Assembly: GCA_958422985.1 (NCBI GenBank)
Contig: CATZPY010000008.1
Span: 1-48,312, forward strand
Direction: 5' to 3'
From: an uncultured Clostridium sp.
Lineage (GTDB): Bacteria; Bacillota; Clostridia; TANB77; CAG-508
DNA: 48,312 nt
The translations under genes and the position numbers were made by a program. Under the pieces are notes generated by a model, which did no database searches, was not told the origin of the DNA, and saw nothing but the letters and a program-made list of their open reading frames with translations. How positions within the stretch are numbered: the stretch's first letter is position 1; each line of letters starts with the position of its first letter. Of this stretch, positions 37,251 to 45,267 are shown piece by piece.

Positions 37251-38651
37251 ATGACATATGCAGAAGAACTAAAAGAAAAGCTATTCAACAAAAAAGTAAA
37301 TGGATGGTTTAAAATTTCTGAAGAGCTTAAACAAGAAATATTTGAATATAATGAAAGATATATGGAATTTTTAAACAATTCAAAAACAGAAAGAGAAATT
37401 GTTAAAAGTGCTGTAGAAATGGCAAAAGCAAATGGATTTAAAGATGTAAATGAAGTAGAAAACTTAAATGTTGGGGACAAAGTATATTACGTAAATAAAG
37501 AAAAAAGCATGTATTTAGCAATTATAGGAAAAGAAAAATTAGAAGACGGTTTAAATATAATTGGATCTCATGCAGATTCTCCAAGATTAGACTTAAAACC
37601 AAATCCACTATATGAAGACCAAGAATTAGCATATTTTAAAACACATTATTATGGTGGAATCAAAAAATATCAATGGACAACTATTCCACTTAGTATTCAT
37701 GGGGTTATAATAAAACAAAATGGTGAAAAAATAGAAGTAAGAATAGGGGAAGACGATAAAGACCCAATTTTTACAATAACAGATTTATTACCACATTTAG
37801 CAAAGGAACAAGAAAATGCAAAACTAAGAGAAGCAATAAAAGGCGAAGATTTAAACTTATTAATAGGAAGTATGCCATTTGAAGAAGAAATTTCAGAAAG
37901 TGTAAAATTAAATATTTTAAATTTACTAAATAAAAAATATGGTATAGTAGAAGATGATTTAAGCAGTAGCGAATTAGAACTTGTGCCAGCATATAAGGCA
38001 AGAACACAAGGCTTTGACGAAAGCATGGTAGCTGGATATGGACAAGATGATAAAGTTTGCGTATATACATCATTAACAGCAATGATGGAACTAAATGAAA
38101 TAACAAAAACAGCAGTATGTATAATTGCAGATAAAGAAGAAATTGGTAGTGTAGGAAATACAGGAATGGAATCACATGCTTTTGATACTTTTATAACATA
38201 TTTGTTAAATAAAACAGGAGAGAACAGACCAAACTTATTAGAAAAAGTATTTATAAATTCTAAAATGCTTTCAGCAGATGTTGATGCTTGTTTAGACCCA
38301 ATATATGCAAATGTTTCAGATAGGCTTAATGCTGCATATATGGGATATGGTGTAGGACTAAATAAGTATACAGGTTCTGGAGGAAAGTACGAAGCATCAG
38401 ATGCAAATGCAGAATATTTAGCAGAAATAAAAAAATTATTTAATGAAAATAATATCAAATATCAAATAACAGAATTAGGAAAAGTAGACGTTGGTGGAGG
38501 AGGTACAATAGCATATATTCTTGCAAATAAAGGAATAGATGTTATTGACTGTGGAATTCCAATTTTATGTATGCATTCACCATATGAAGTTTCTAGTAAA
38601 TATGATGTATATTCAGCATATAAAGCATATAAAGCATTCTGGAACAGATAA
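37251..38651 (+). CDS. M18 family zinc aminopeptidase
   Basis: M18 enzymes are cytoplasmic dodecameric aminopeptidases that remove N-terminal residues from peptides. The 466-residue length fits. The zinc-site motifs are visible in order: H107 in GSHADSPRLDLKP, YGQDDKVC, DKEEIGSVGNTGMES with the catalytic glutamate pair, DVDACLDP, and the C-terminal CMHSPYEVSSKYD with the last zinc histidine. AAAGGAG lies nine bases before the ATG. The gene is alone and followed by a terminator. Confidence 0.93.
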   Translation: MTYAEELKEKLFNKKVNGWFKISEELKQEIFEYNERYMEFLNNSKTEREIVKSAVEMAKANGFKDVNEVENLNVGDKVYYVNKEKSMYLAIIGKEKLEDGLNIIGSHADSPRLDLKPNPLYEDQELAYFKTHYYGGIKKYQWTTIPLSIHGVIIKQNGEKIEVRIGEDDKDPIFTITDLLPHLAKEQENAKLREAIKGEDLNLLIGSMPFEEEISESVKLNILNLLNKKYGIVEDDLSSSELELVPAYKARTQGFDESMVAGYGQDDKVCVYTSLTAMMELNEITKTAVCIIADKEEIGSVGNTGMESHAFDTFITYLLNKTGENRPNLLEKVFINSKMLSADVDACLDPIYANVSDRLNAAYMGYGVGLNKYTGSGGKYEASDANAEYLAEIKKLFNENNIKYQITELGKVDVGGGGTIAYILANKGIDVIDCGIPILCMHSPYEVSSKYDVYSAYKAYKAFWNR

Positions 38652-38652
38652 T

Positions 38653-38682
38653 AAAAAATCTCGGTTACACCGAGATTTTTTA
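38653..38682 (+). terminator. Terminator of the M18 gene
   Basis: AAAAAATCTCGG (38653-38664) pairs perfectly with CCGAGATTTTTT (38670-38681) around TTACA. Confidence 0.9.
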
Positions 38683-38706
38683 CTTTGTAAGAATGGAGTG
38701 TTTCTT

Positions 38707-38743
38707 CAGTATTTTAAGGACCGTTTCCCAATCCCGATTTTGA
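38707..38743. repeat. Family A repeat, partial copy 8
   Basis: ATTTTAAGGACCGTTTCCCA followed by ATCCCGATTTTG keeps the loop and right arm; the left arm is lost. Confidence 0.5.
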
Positions 38744-38745
38744 CC

Positions 38746-38774
38746 TTGAAAAAGATGGAAAAATTGTGTATAAT
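38746..38774 (+). promoter_or_regulatory. Promoter of prfA
   Basis: TTGAAA (38746-38751), a 17-base spacer and TATAAT (38769-38774), 34 bases before the start. Confidence 0.75.
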
Positions 38775-38807
38775 AATATACAGAGTTTATAAAAAGAGGA
38801 GAGAATT

Positions 38808-39872
38808 ATGTTTCAAAAATTAGAAGCTGTAGAGCAAAGGTATGAAGAATTAACTAAATTAATAAGTGATCCAGAAGTAATTAGCAACCATAGCGAATGG
38901 CAAAAGTATGTAAAAGAACATGCAGATATTACAGATGTTGTAGAGAAATACAGAGAATATAAAAAAGTAACACAAGAAATGGAAGATGCCAAAGAAATGA
39001 TGGCAGATAAAGAATTAAAAGAATTAGCAGAAGCAGACTATTATTCTGCAAAAGAGAAGATTCCAAAGCTAGAAGAAGAATTAAAAATGTTATTAATACC
39101 AAAAGACAAAGATGATGATAAAAATATTATTTGTGAGATAAGAGCAGGTGCCGGAGGAGAAGAAGCAGCATTATTTGCAGGAACATTATTTAGAATGTAT
39201 AATATGTATTCAGAAAGAAAACACTGGAAATTAGAAATATTAAATGAGAACGAAACTGAACTTGGTGGTTATAAAGAAATTTCATTTATGATTACAGGAA
39301 AAGGTGCATATAGTAGATTAAAGTATGAAAGCGGAGTTCATAGAGTACAAAGAGTTCCAGACACAGAAAGTAGTGGAAGAATTCATACATCTACAGCAAC
39401 TGTTGCAGTATTACCAGTAGTAGAAGATGTAGAAATAGAAATAAACCCAGCAGATGTAAGAATGGAAGTATTTAGAGCATCTGGAGCTGGAGGGCAACAT
39501 GTTAACAAGACATCTTCTGCAGTAAGACTTATCCACGAACCAACAGGAATAGTTGCAGAATGCCAAACAGAGAGATCACAATTACAAAACAGAGAATATG
39601 CAATGAAATTATTACGTTCTAGAATATATGAAATAGAAAAAACAAAACAAGATAACGAACTTGCAAACGAAAGAAAGTCACAAATAGGAAGTGGAGATAG
39701 AAGCGAAAAGATAAGAACATATAACTATCCACAAGGTCGTATAACAGACCATAGAATAGGTTTAAGCATATTCCAAATGGAAGATTTCTTAAATGGAAAT
39801 ATAGATAATATGATAGATAGTTTAACAGCTGCAAGTATGGCAGAAAAGTTAAAAGGAAGCGAAGATGAATAA
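38808..39872 (+). CDS. prfA: Peptide chain release factor 1
   Basis: RF1 reads UAA and UAG and triggers peptide release. The 354-residue protein shows the helical N-terminal domain, the codon-recognition region with GVHRVQRVPDTESSGRIHT and the catalytic GGQ loop SGAGGQHVNKT (Q230). Overall length and the C-terminal RITDHRI segment are standard. GAGGAGAG precedes the ATG. prmC, often next to prfA, is not present here. Confidence 0.96.
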   Translation: MFQKLEAVEQRYEELTKLISDPEVISNHSEWQKYVKEHADITDVVEKYREYKKVTQEMEDAKEMMADKELKELAEADYYSAKEKIPKLEEELKMLLIPKDKDDDKNIICEIRAGAGGEEAALFAGTLFRMYNMYSERKHWKLEILNENETELGGYKEISFMITGKGAYSRLKYESGVHRVQRVPDTESSGRIHTSTATVAVLPVVEDVEIEINPADVRMEVFRASGAGGQHVNKTSSAVRLIHEPTGIVAECQTERSQLQNREYAMKLLRSRIYEIEKTKQDNELANERKSQIGSGDRSEKIRTYNYPQGRITDHRIGLSIFQMEDFLNGNIDNMIDSLTAASMAEKLKGSEDE

Positions 39873-39956
39873 TAAAGTTTAAACTTAAAATTTATATAAA
39901 AAATATATTAAATTTGAGGCAATAACTAACTAATAGGTTTGATATAAAATATAAAA

Positions 39957-40011
39957 AACAAGCGTGTTAAATTTTACTTTTTAAGTATAATTTAATACGC
40001 TTGTTATTTTT
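39957..40011 (+). terminator. Terminator after prfA
   Basis: AACAAGCGTGTTAAATT (39957-39973) pairs with AATTTAATACGCTTGTT (39989-40005) over 17 bases, followed by ATTTTTTAT. Confidence 0.85.
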
Positions 40012-40104
40012 TATATTAGGAGAATTTTCTAGACTAGAAAATTCTAGTGAACCTTAGATTTTCTTAGAATTTAGATTTGTTAGAAAATTTTTGGAGTGCT
40101 TTTA
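40012..40104. repeat. Family B hairpin repeat, copy 5
   Basis: ATATTAGGAGAATTTTCTAG, ACTAGAAAATTCTAGTGAAC, a stem (CCTTAGATTTTCT with AGAAAATTTTTGG) and TTTT. A fragment of family A (TTTTAAGGAAGCGG) follows at about 40116. These repeats and the prfA terminator fill most of the gene-free stretch 39873-40211. Confidence 0.65.
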
Positions 40105-40211
40105 AATATGTATGTTTTTAAGGAAGCGGTTAACCTTTCAAAGTATAAATTTAATAAATATTAAACTAGTTGCATAAAATTAAAATAAAAAATTTGATAG
40201 GAGTGGAGATT

Positions 40212-40691
40212 GTGGAAATACTACAAGTAGTTGGAGCAGGTTTATTTTTTGGTACTTTTGGAACTACCCTAGGTGGGGTAATAGGAGTGAATTTAAAAAG
40301 AAACTCGAATAAATTTTTAGGTTTCGTATTGTCATTTGCAGGAGGTTTAATGATGGCTATAATCTGTTTTGATTTATTGCCAGAAGCCATGAAAATATCT
40401 AATTTAGCAGTAATATTGTTAGGCTGTTTATGTGGGATTATTACAATGATAATATGTGATGCAATTGTTAAAGAAAAATTTAGTGGAAAGAGTGAAATGA
40501 ATAATCTACTAAAAACAGGGATAATTATAAGTATAGGATTGGCTCTTCACAATATACCCGAAGGATTAGCAATAGGGACAGGATTTAGTAGTTCGTTAAA
40601 TTTAGGATTATCACTAGCGATTGTAATTGCGATACATGATATACCAGAAGGTAGATTCAAATGTAGACACCAAGTTAAATATGCTTGGTAA
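40212..40691 (+). pseudogene. ZIP-family metal transporter, 5' part, split by the serine-recombinase element
   Basis: This is the N-terminal 147 residues of a GufA/ZupT-like ZIP divalent-metal permease plus 12 residues encoded by the inserted element before a stop. The start is a GTG with GGAG eight bases upstream. The transmembrane segments up to TM5 are present, including the TM4 metal motif HNIPEGLAIG. The TM5 motif HDIPEG (H142-G147) is cut right after its glycine codon begins. Removal of the element joins bases 40212-40651 to 47173-47461 as a 729-base frame (242 residues plus stop), the normal size for this family. As it stands the protein lacks TM6-TM8 and is probably non-functional. 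Confidence 0.9.
40643..40668 (+). other. Left attachment site (attL) with element half-site
   Basis: ACCAGAAGG (40643-40651) is followed by TA and the element arm GATTCAAATGTAGAC (40654-40668). That arm is the inverted counterpart, 12 of 15 positions, of the arm at the right end. Confidence 0.8.
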
Positions 40692-40772
40692 AACGATTGG
40701 AATTCGAATATTTTAGAACTAATAAAATTATATAATTTGAAAAGAATAAAGTAATTTTATATCAAAAGAAGT

Positions 40773-40786
40773 ATATTTCGAAATAT
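40773..40786. repeat. Perfect 14-bp palindrome upstream of the cargo operon
   Basis: ATATTTCGAAATAT lies about 100 bases before the radical SAM gene, in the 197-base leader 40692-40888. It is a candidate operator; no regulator gene other than the 67-residue ORF is visible in the element. The rest of this leader shows no convincing ORF. Confidence 0.4.
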
Positions 40787-40888
40787 TTTATTTTTTCAAT
40801 AAGTTATTCATAGTAAAAATTATGTAAACATATTTATTTATTTTTATCAATGAGTATGATACAATTTTTAATGAAGGAGGAAAGTAAA

Positions 40889-42082
40889 ATGATAGAATAC
40901 AATATTAATATGAGAGAAGAAAGTTTTGGATCAACATTATTAAATTTAAAAAACGGACAAAGAGAATATTTAGACAAAAGTGAAACAAAGAAAATTTTAG
41001 AAGAAGGAATATTTCCAACTGATTCCTGTGCAAAAGAACTAAAAGAAAAACCTGCGATAAAATTTACAAAAAATAATAATATAGCTGAAAACCACTTTAG
41101 CTTTGCTGATATTGCTTATATAGAGATAACACATGAATGTAATTTAAGATGTAAACACTGCTTAAATAATTCAGGAATTAGATTACCAAATCAATTAACT
41201 GATGAAGAGATATTTAATTTAATTATTGAATTTTCTAAAGCAGGGATGCAAGAAATAAGATTTACTGGTGGTGAACCTTTAGTACATAAGAGAATATATG
41301 ATTTTATTGCATTAGCACATCAACTTGGATTATATACATCAATAGGTACTAATGGAACATTAGCAACTAAGGAGGTTTCAGAAAAACTAAAATTAGCGGG
41401 ATTAGATAAAGCAGTAGTAAGTATAGATGGAACTGAAAAAGCACACGATGCTATAAGAGGAGAAGGAAATTATAAAAAAGCAATAGAAGGAATAAGAAAT
41501 CTAGAAAAAAATGGGATAAAAGTGAGAATAAATGCTGTTATAATGAAATCTAATATGGAAGATGTGATAAAGTTAGCAAAACAGCTAAATGAAAATCATA
41601 TACATTTGATGATTAGAAGATTTATTGAATCTGGAAGAGGAAGTTTACTTACAAATAATACATTGTCAAAACAAGATTATGATTATGTAAGAAATAAGTT
41701 AAAAGAGGAATTAAGAGGGAAATATATTATTGGTCATTATTTGAATGAAAATGAACAAATAACATATAGATTAAAGTTACAATTTAATTTTACTAAAGGT
41801 TGCAAGGCTGGTCAAAGAGCATTAATTATATTGCCTAATGGAGACATAAGTTTGTGTGGCTTTTTAGCAGCTCAAGGCTTTAGTCCAATAGGAAATATAA
41901 GATATGTAAGTAATTGGTTAGAATTTTGGAATAATATGCACTCTAAAAACTATTTAAAGAAGCTAAGAGAGAATTTAGATAGATATAATTCAATATCAAA
42001 TGTGCAACAAACAAATTGCTTAGCTTATGTGCAAAGAATGCTAACATTGGAAAAAAATGAAAAGGAGAAAAGCAATGCCTAA
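40889..42082 (+). CDS. Radical SAM/SPASM protein with RRE-like N-terminus
   Basis: The 397-residue enzyme starts at the ATG preceded by AAGGAGG (40874-40880). Residues about 8-45 (ESFGSTLLNLKNGQREYLD and following helix ending ILEEG) resemble the PqqD-like RiPP recognition element. The radical SAM core (about 75-270) has the cluster motif C84-x3-C88-x2-C91 in THECNLRCKHC and the GGEP motif at 127-130. A C-terminal SPASM/twitch-like region has GCKAGQRALIILPNGDISLC, GNI...W and a last cysteine in TNCLAY. Such enzymes often modify ribosomal peptides or make cofactors. It is the first gene of the cargo operon; no precursor peptide is obvious. Confidence 0.85.
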   Translation: MIEYNINMREESFGSTLLNLKNGQREYLDKSETKKILEEGIFPTDSCAKELKEKPAIKFTKNNNIAENHFSFADIAYIEITHECNLRCKHCLNNSGIRLPNQLTDEEIFNLIIEFSKAGMQEIRFTGGEPLVHKRIYDFIALAHQLGLYTSIGTNGTLATKEVSEKLKLAGLDKAVVSIDGTEKAHDAIRGEGNYKKAIEGIRNLEKNGIKVRINAVIMKSNMEDVIKLAKQLNENHIHLMIRRFIESGRGSLLTNNTLSKQDYDYVRNKLKEELRGKYIIGHYLNENEQITYRLKLQFNFTKGCKAGQRALIILPNGDISLCGFLAAQGFSPIGNIRYVSNWLEFWNNMHSKNYLKKLRENLDRYNSISNVQQTNCLAYVQRMLTLEKNEKEKSNA

Positions 42083-42278
42083 TTTAAACTTTAATAATGT
42101 TAAAACAGAAGTAGCAATAGAAATGATTTCATTATACATTGGATTGGAATTAAAGAATGATAAAGAATTGGCTCACAAGTTAATTAAAGAAAGAGAAAGA
42201 ATTTATTTGGGAGACAATTCTTTAGTTAATAAAGTAGTAAATGAATATGGAGAGAAAATAAAAAAATTGTTGAATTAG
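42075..42278 (+). CDS. 67-residue helical protein, candidate antitoxin or peptide substrate
   Basis: The ATG at 42075 has AAGGAG seven bases upstream and overlaps the end of the radical SAM gene by eight bases. The product (MPNLNFNNVKTEVAIEMISL at its start) is predicted as three helices, is strongly charged, and ends EKIKKLLN. It lies eight bases before a zeta-toxin-family kinase, where an epsilon-like antitoxin would be expected. It is shorter than the 90-residue epsilon protein and I see no convincing sequence match, so antitoxin is a positional inference. It might instead be a substrate or helper of the radical SAM enzyme, although it has no leader/core look and no cysteine. Confidence 0.65.
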   Translation: MPNLNFNNVKTEVAIEMISLYIGLELKNDKELAHKLIKERERIYLGDNSLVNKVVNEYGEKIKKLLN

Positions 42279-42286
42279 AGGTTATT

Positions 42287-43165
42287 ATGAAAGATATTAA
42301 AGAAATAACAGAACTTACTCAATGTGAATTCTATAAATTTTATAAAGATGCAAAGAACTTAGTACTCGATAATCATACTCCTGCCGATGATAGAACACCA
42401 ATAGCTATACTAACTGGTGGGCAACCTGGAGCTGGAAAAAGTGGAATAGTTATCAAAAGCAGATTAGATTTTCAAAAAATAGGAGTAAATCCAGTAATAT
42501 TAGATGGAGACACATATAGAGGATTATATCCAAATGCAAAACAAATAGCAAATGAACAGCCAGATAAATATGCAGATATAACAGATAAAGCCACAGGAAA
42601 GGTAATGAGACTATTGATAGAAGATAGCATATTAGGTGGGTATGACTTTATTAGAGAAGGAACACTAAATTCAGCAGAAATAGTAGACCAATTAATTGCA
42701 TCACCTAAAAGCTATAAAATAATAATAAGATTATTGGCAACTTGTAGAGAAGAATCAATATTATCTTGTTTTGAAAGATATATACTTATGAAAGAAACAA
42801 CAGGAATTGGTAGATTTATAACCTTACAGTCACATGATAAAAGATATATTCAATTTCCAAAAACAGCAAAAGAACAAGAGAAAAAGGGAGTTCAAATAGA
42901 GGTATATGAAAGAGGAGATATTATTAATAATCCTATATTGTTATATGATAATAAACATTGTAATAGGAAATTTAATAGTTTTGAAGAAGCTTTAAATTTT
43001 GGTAGAAAACACAGTTTTGAACAATGTAAAAATAATATTGTTAATAGGATAGCTGAAATTGAAAGAAGACTAAACAAAATGAATACAAATGAAAGCAGTA
43101 TACTTAGACAACTAGAACAATTTAAAACTGAATTGAAATTAAAAGAATCGGAGATGGAAAGATAA
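42287..43165 (+). CDS. Zeta-toxin-family P-loop kinase
   Basis: The 292-residue protein carries Walker A GGQPGAGKS (44-52), DGDTYRGLYP with D75 in the position of the zeta catalytic aspartate, and REGTLNS (E124) matching the EGT segment of zeta/PezT toxins. Those toxins phosphorylate UDP-N-acetylglucosamine and stall wall synthesis. The last ~60 residues form a coiled coil (VNRIAEIERRLNKM onward). The gene is followed by a kinase-like gene with a one-base overlap. In this biosynthetic-looking operon it may act as a small-molecule kinase instead of a toxin. GAGG lies upstream of the ATG. Confidence 0.85.
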   Translation: MKDIKEITELTQCEFYKFYKDAKNLVLDNHTPADDRTPIAILTGGQPGAGKSGIVIKSRLDFQKIGVNPVILDGDTYRGLYPNAKQIANEQPDKYADITDKATGKVMRLLIEDSILGGYDFIREGTLNSAEIVDQLIASPKSYKIIIRLLATCREESILSCFERYILMKETTGIGRFITLQSHDKRYIQFPKTAKEQEKKGVQIEVYERGDIINNPILLYDNKHCNRKFNSFEEALNFGRKHSFEQCKNNIVNRIAEIERRLNKMNTNESSILRQLEQFKTELKLKESEMER

Positions 43166-43707
43166 TGTTAATAGGAATAACCGGATTACACGGAGCAGGA
43201 AAAAGCTATTTCTGTAATACTATACCTCCTAAATTTGGATTTAAAGTATTTTCTAAAAAGCAGGAGTTAGCAAGAATTTATAAAGCCAAAACAGGTAGAG
43301 ATGATTGGACAAATTGGTATAGGAAAGAATATGAAAAAGATCCTAAAAAAATAACAGAATTTATATTATTGGGTATAAATAAAAATGAAAATTTTATTTT
43401 AGACGCAGTACATAGTCCAGTAGAGTGGCATATTATAAAAGATCATTTCCCAAACGCAGAATTAGCAGAGATAATAACTCCTAATTCTGTTAGACTACAA
43501 AGAATAACACCTTTAGATATGGAAAAGGATAAAAAGCGAATTGAACATTGGCATAGTGGAAATGACTGCTTATTATCGGAAGTTGGATGGTCTTTTAATG
43601 GTGCGGCATCAAAAGAATTAAATGAACAGTCTTTTAAAGAATTTATAGACTATATAAAGCAAAAAGAAAGACAAGCACAGGATAAAGAAACAGTTTTAAT
43701 TTTATAA
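43165..43707 (+). CDS. P-loop NTPase, nucleotide-kinase-like
   Basis: The 180-residue protein begins MLIGITGLHGAGKSYF with Walker A at residues 7-14 and continues KFGFKVFSKKQELARIYKAK, FILDAVHSPVEW and a basic RLQRI segment. This layout is that of (deoxy)nucleoside or nucleotide kinases and dephospho-CoA kinase-like proteins. No family-specific substrate motif is recognised. Its start codon overlaps the zeta-like gene's stop (TAATG), so the two are translationally coupled. It ends 24 bases before the NUDIX fusion. Confidence 0.75.
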   Translation: MLIGITGLHGAGKSYFCNTIPPKFGFKVFSKKQELARIYKAKTGRDDWTNWYRKEYEKDPKKITEFILLGINKNENFILDAVHSPVEWHIIKDHFPNAELAEIITPNSVRLQRITPLDMEKDKKRIEHWHSGNDCLLSEVGWSFNGAASKELNEQSFKEFIDYIKQKERQAQDKETVLIL

Positions 43708-43731
43708 AAATTTTAAGAATAGGAGAAAGTT

Positions 43732-44880
43732 ATGGATATAGTAAAAAAAGCAGGTTGTATTTTAATAAATATGAAAGAAAAGAAGATTGCATTAGTATTA
43801 AGAAAGGGGGATTACTCTTTTCCAAAAGGACATTTAGAAGAAATGGAAACAATAAAAGATTGTGCAAAGAGAGAAACAATAGAGGAAACTGGACATGAAG
43901 TTGAAATACTTGGAGAGGAAATAAGTATAATAAGATATAAAAGCTCAGGAGGTGAAGATGTAGAAAATCATTTTTTTATAGGAATAGATACAGGACGAAC
44001 AAATAAAAAAATTGCTGAAAAAGATAGAGAAAAAACAGAGTGGTTTGAAATAGATAAAGTTGCAGAACGATTAGCATATCAAAATTTAAAAGATACTTGG
44101 AATGAAATAAAACCTAAAATAGAGAAAATAGTTAATGAATTACAATTAGATATTTTGATATCTAAACAAGATAAATATTATTATAGCTATATAAAGTTAA
44201 AAGATGAAAGTTATATACCTACCAATATTTATTATATAGAAGATTTAAACCTAGATACAATAGAACAATATAATTTTAATAATCATATGATTTATTTTTT
44301 ATGCAATTTATCTTTGAATAATAAAATTATATTAGCCTTAAAAAACAAAAATTGTTATTTTATAAATAAAAATTTTTTCTTACATGATTACACTAAATTA
44401 GAAGTGCAACAAGTATTAAATAAAAATAATGTAGACATTCCAGAAATAGTTACTATTAATGGCTTAAATAAAATACAGTATCCTATCTTTTGTAAAGAAA
44501 ATTCCCATGTAGGAATTAATCTTATAGCATACTCTGAAAATACATTAGTTAAATTTTTTAGTAAATTTAATATTAGTGATTTTTATTGTGAAAAGATTAT
44601 AACTGGCGGAAAAGAAAAGAAATTATATTGTATCAATAATATAGTATATGACAATAATAAGATTATAAAAAATAAGCAATTAATGGAATTATTTAGACAG
44701 ATAACAAATTCACTTCAAATTGAGACATACTCAGCAGATATTATAAATAAAGAAAATAAAAATATAGTTATAGACATAAATCCTAATTCTGGCTTTTTTG
44801 GTTCAAATATCGCTAGAAAGAATTTTCTTAAATATGTTATTGATAGTAGTAAGTATATAATAAATAATTACGGATTATAA
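43732..44880 (+). CDS. NUDIX hydrolase fused to an ATP-grasp-like domain
   Basis: The 382-residue protein has an N-terminal NUDIX domain (about 1-138). Its NUDIX box spans G33-H55 with the catalytic RET..EETG core (R47, E48, E51, E52), preceded by GDYSFPKGHLEE. The C-terminal part (about 200-382) follows ATP-grasp order: NKNFFLHDYTKLEVQQVL..NNVDIPEIV, YPIFCKENSHVGI (K255 at the usual ATP-lysine place), CEKIITGGKEKKLYCI, and DINPNSGFFG, where acidic and Asn residues would bind magnesium. Family membership of this second half is my inference from motif order. The combination suggests hydrolysis of a nucleotide-linked compound coupled to ligation. AGGAGAAAG precedes the ATG. Last gene of the cargo operon. 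Confidence 0.75.
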   Translation: MDIVKKAGCILINMKEKKIALVLRKGDYSFPKGHLEEMETIKDCAKRETIEETGHEVEILGEEISIIRYKSSGGEDVENHFFIGIDTGRTNKKIAEKDREKTEWFEIDKVAERLAYQNLKDTWNEIKPKIEKIVNELQLDILISKQDKYYYSYIKLKDESYIPTNIYYIEDLNLDTIEQYNFNNHMIYFLCNLSLNNKIILALKNKNCYFINKNFFLHDYTKLEVQQVLNKNNVDIPEIVTINGLNKIQYPIFCKENSHVGINLIAYSENTLVKFFSKFNISDFYCEKIITGGKEKKLYCINNIVYDNNKIIKNKQLMELFRQITNSLQIETYSADIINKENKNIVIDINPNSGFFGSNIARKNFLKYVIDSSKYIINNYGL

Positions 44881-45020
44881 AATAATAATAAGGTTGTTTT
44901 GAAATGAAAAAATTCTTTTGAAGAGCTACCAGTATTTATTAAAAAGAATATTCTTAAAAATAAATTGTAAAAAAATCCTGTAAAAATAAAGTATAGATAA
45001 TAAAAAATATATGAGTCTAA

Positions 45021-45069
45021 AATGTCCTTTTTTAGTAGTTTTGAAGCTCTAAAAACAGGACATTTTTTT
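45021..45069 (+). terminator. Two-part hairpin terminator after the cargo operon
   Basis: AATGTCCT (45021-45028) pairs with AGGACATT (45057-45064), and an inner TTTTTAG (45029-45035) pairs with CTAAAAA (45049-45055). A T run follows. It lies 140 bases after the NUDIX fusion gene. Confidence 0.7.
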
Positions 45070-45123
45070 AATGCTTAAATCAAGTCGTTTCAAGTATTAC
45101 AGCATTTTTAGGACAAATCTAAC

Positions 45124-45171
45124 TAAAATGGGTAGGTGTATGAGAGCGTAAGCTATCATATTCCTATTTTA
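45124..45171. other. Structured hairpin in the non-coding interior of the element
   Basis: ATGAGAGC-GTAA-GCTATCAT forms the top of a stem that extends outward through AGG/CCT to TAAAAT/ATTTTA with a small bulge (45124-45171). The gene-free stretch 44881-45267 (387 bases) otherwise holds only the terminator at 45021 and AT-rich sequence. It may be a regulatory RNA fold or a remnant of a transfer origin; neither is shown. Confidence 0.5.
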
Positions 45172-45267
45172 ACTCTTCACATTAACAATATAAATGTTTA
45201 AGGCTAGAATAATAAAATTTATTAAGCATATACATTGAATAAATCATTTAGAATTACAGGAGGAAAG

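Noticed and set aside
40674..40712. Tiny ORFs in the leader of the cargo operon as a precursor peptide for the radical SAM enzyme
   Set aside because: The best one is 11 codons with no ribosome site.
44892..44970. Frame fragment reading EELPVFIKKNILKNKL after the NUDIX fusion gene
   Set aside because: No start codon in frame; it may be a remnant of a lost gene but cannot be supported.
45071..45151. 26-residue frame starting at an ATG in the element's non-coding stretch
   Set aside because: No ribosome site, and it runs into the hairpin stem at 45124-45171.
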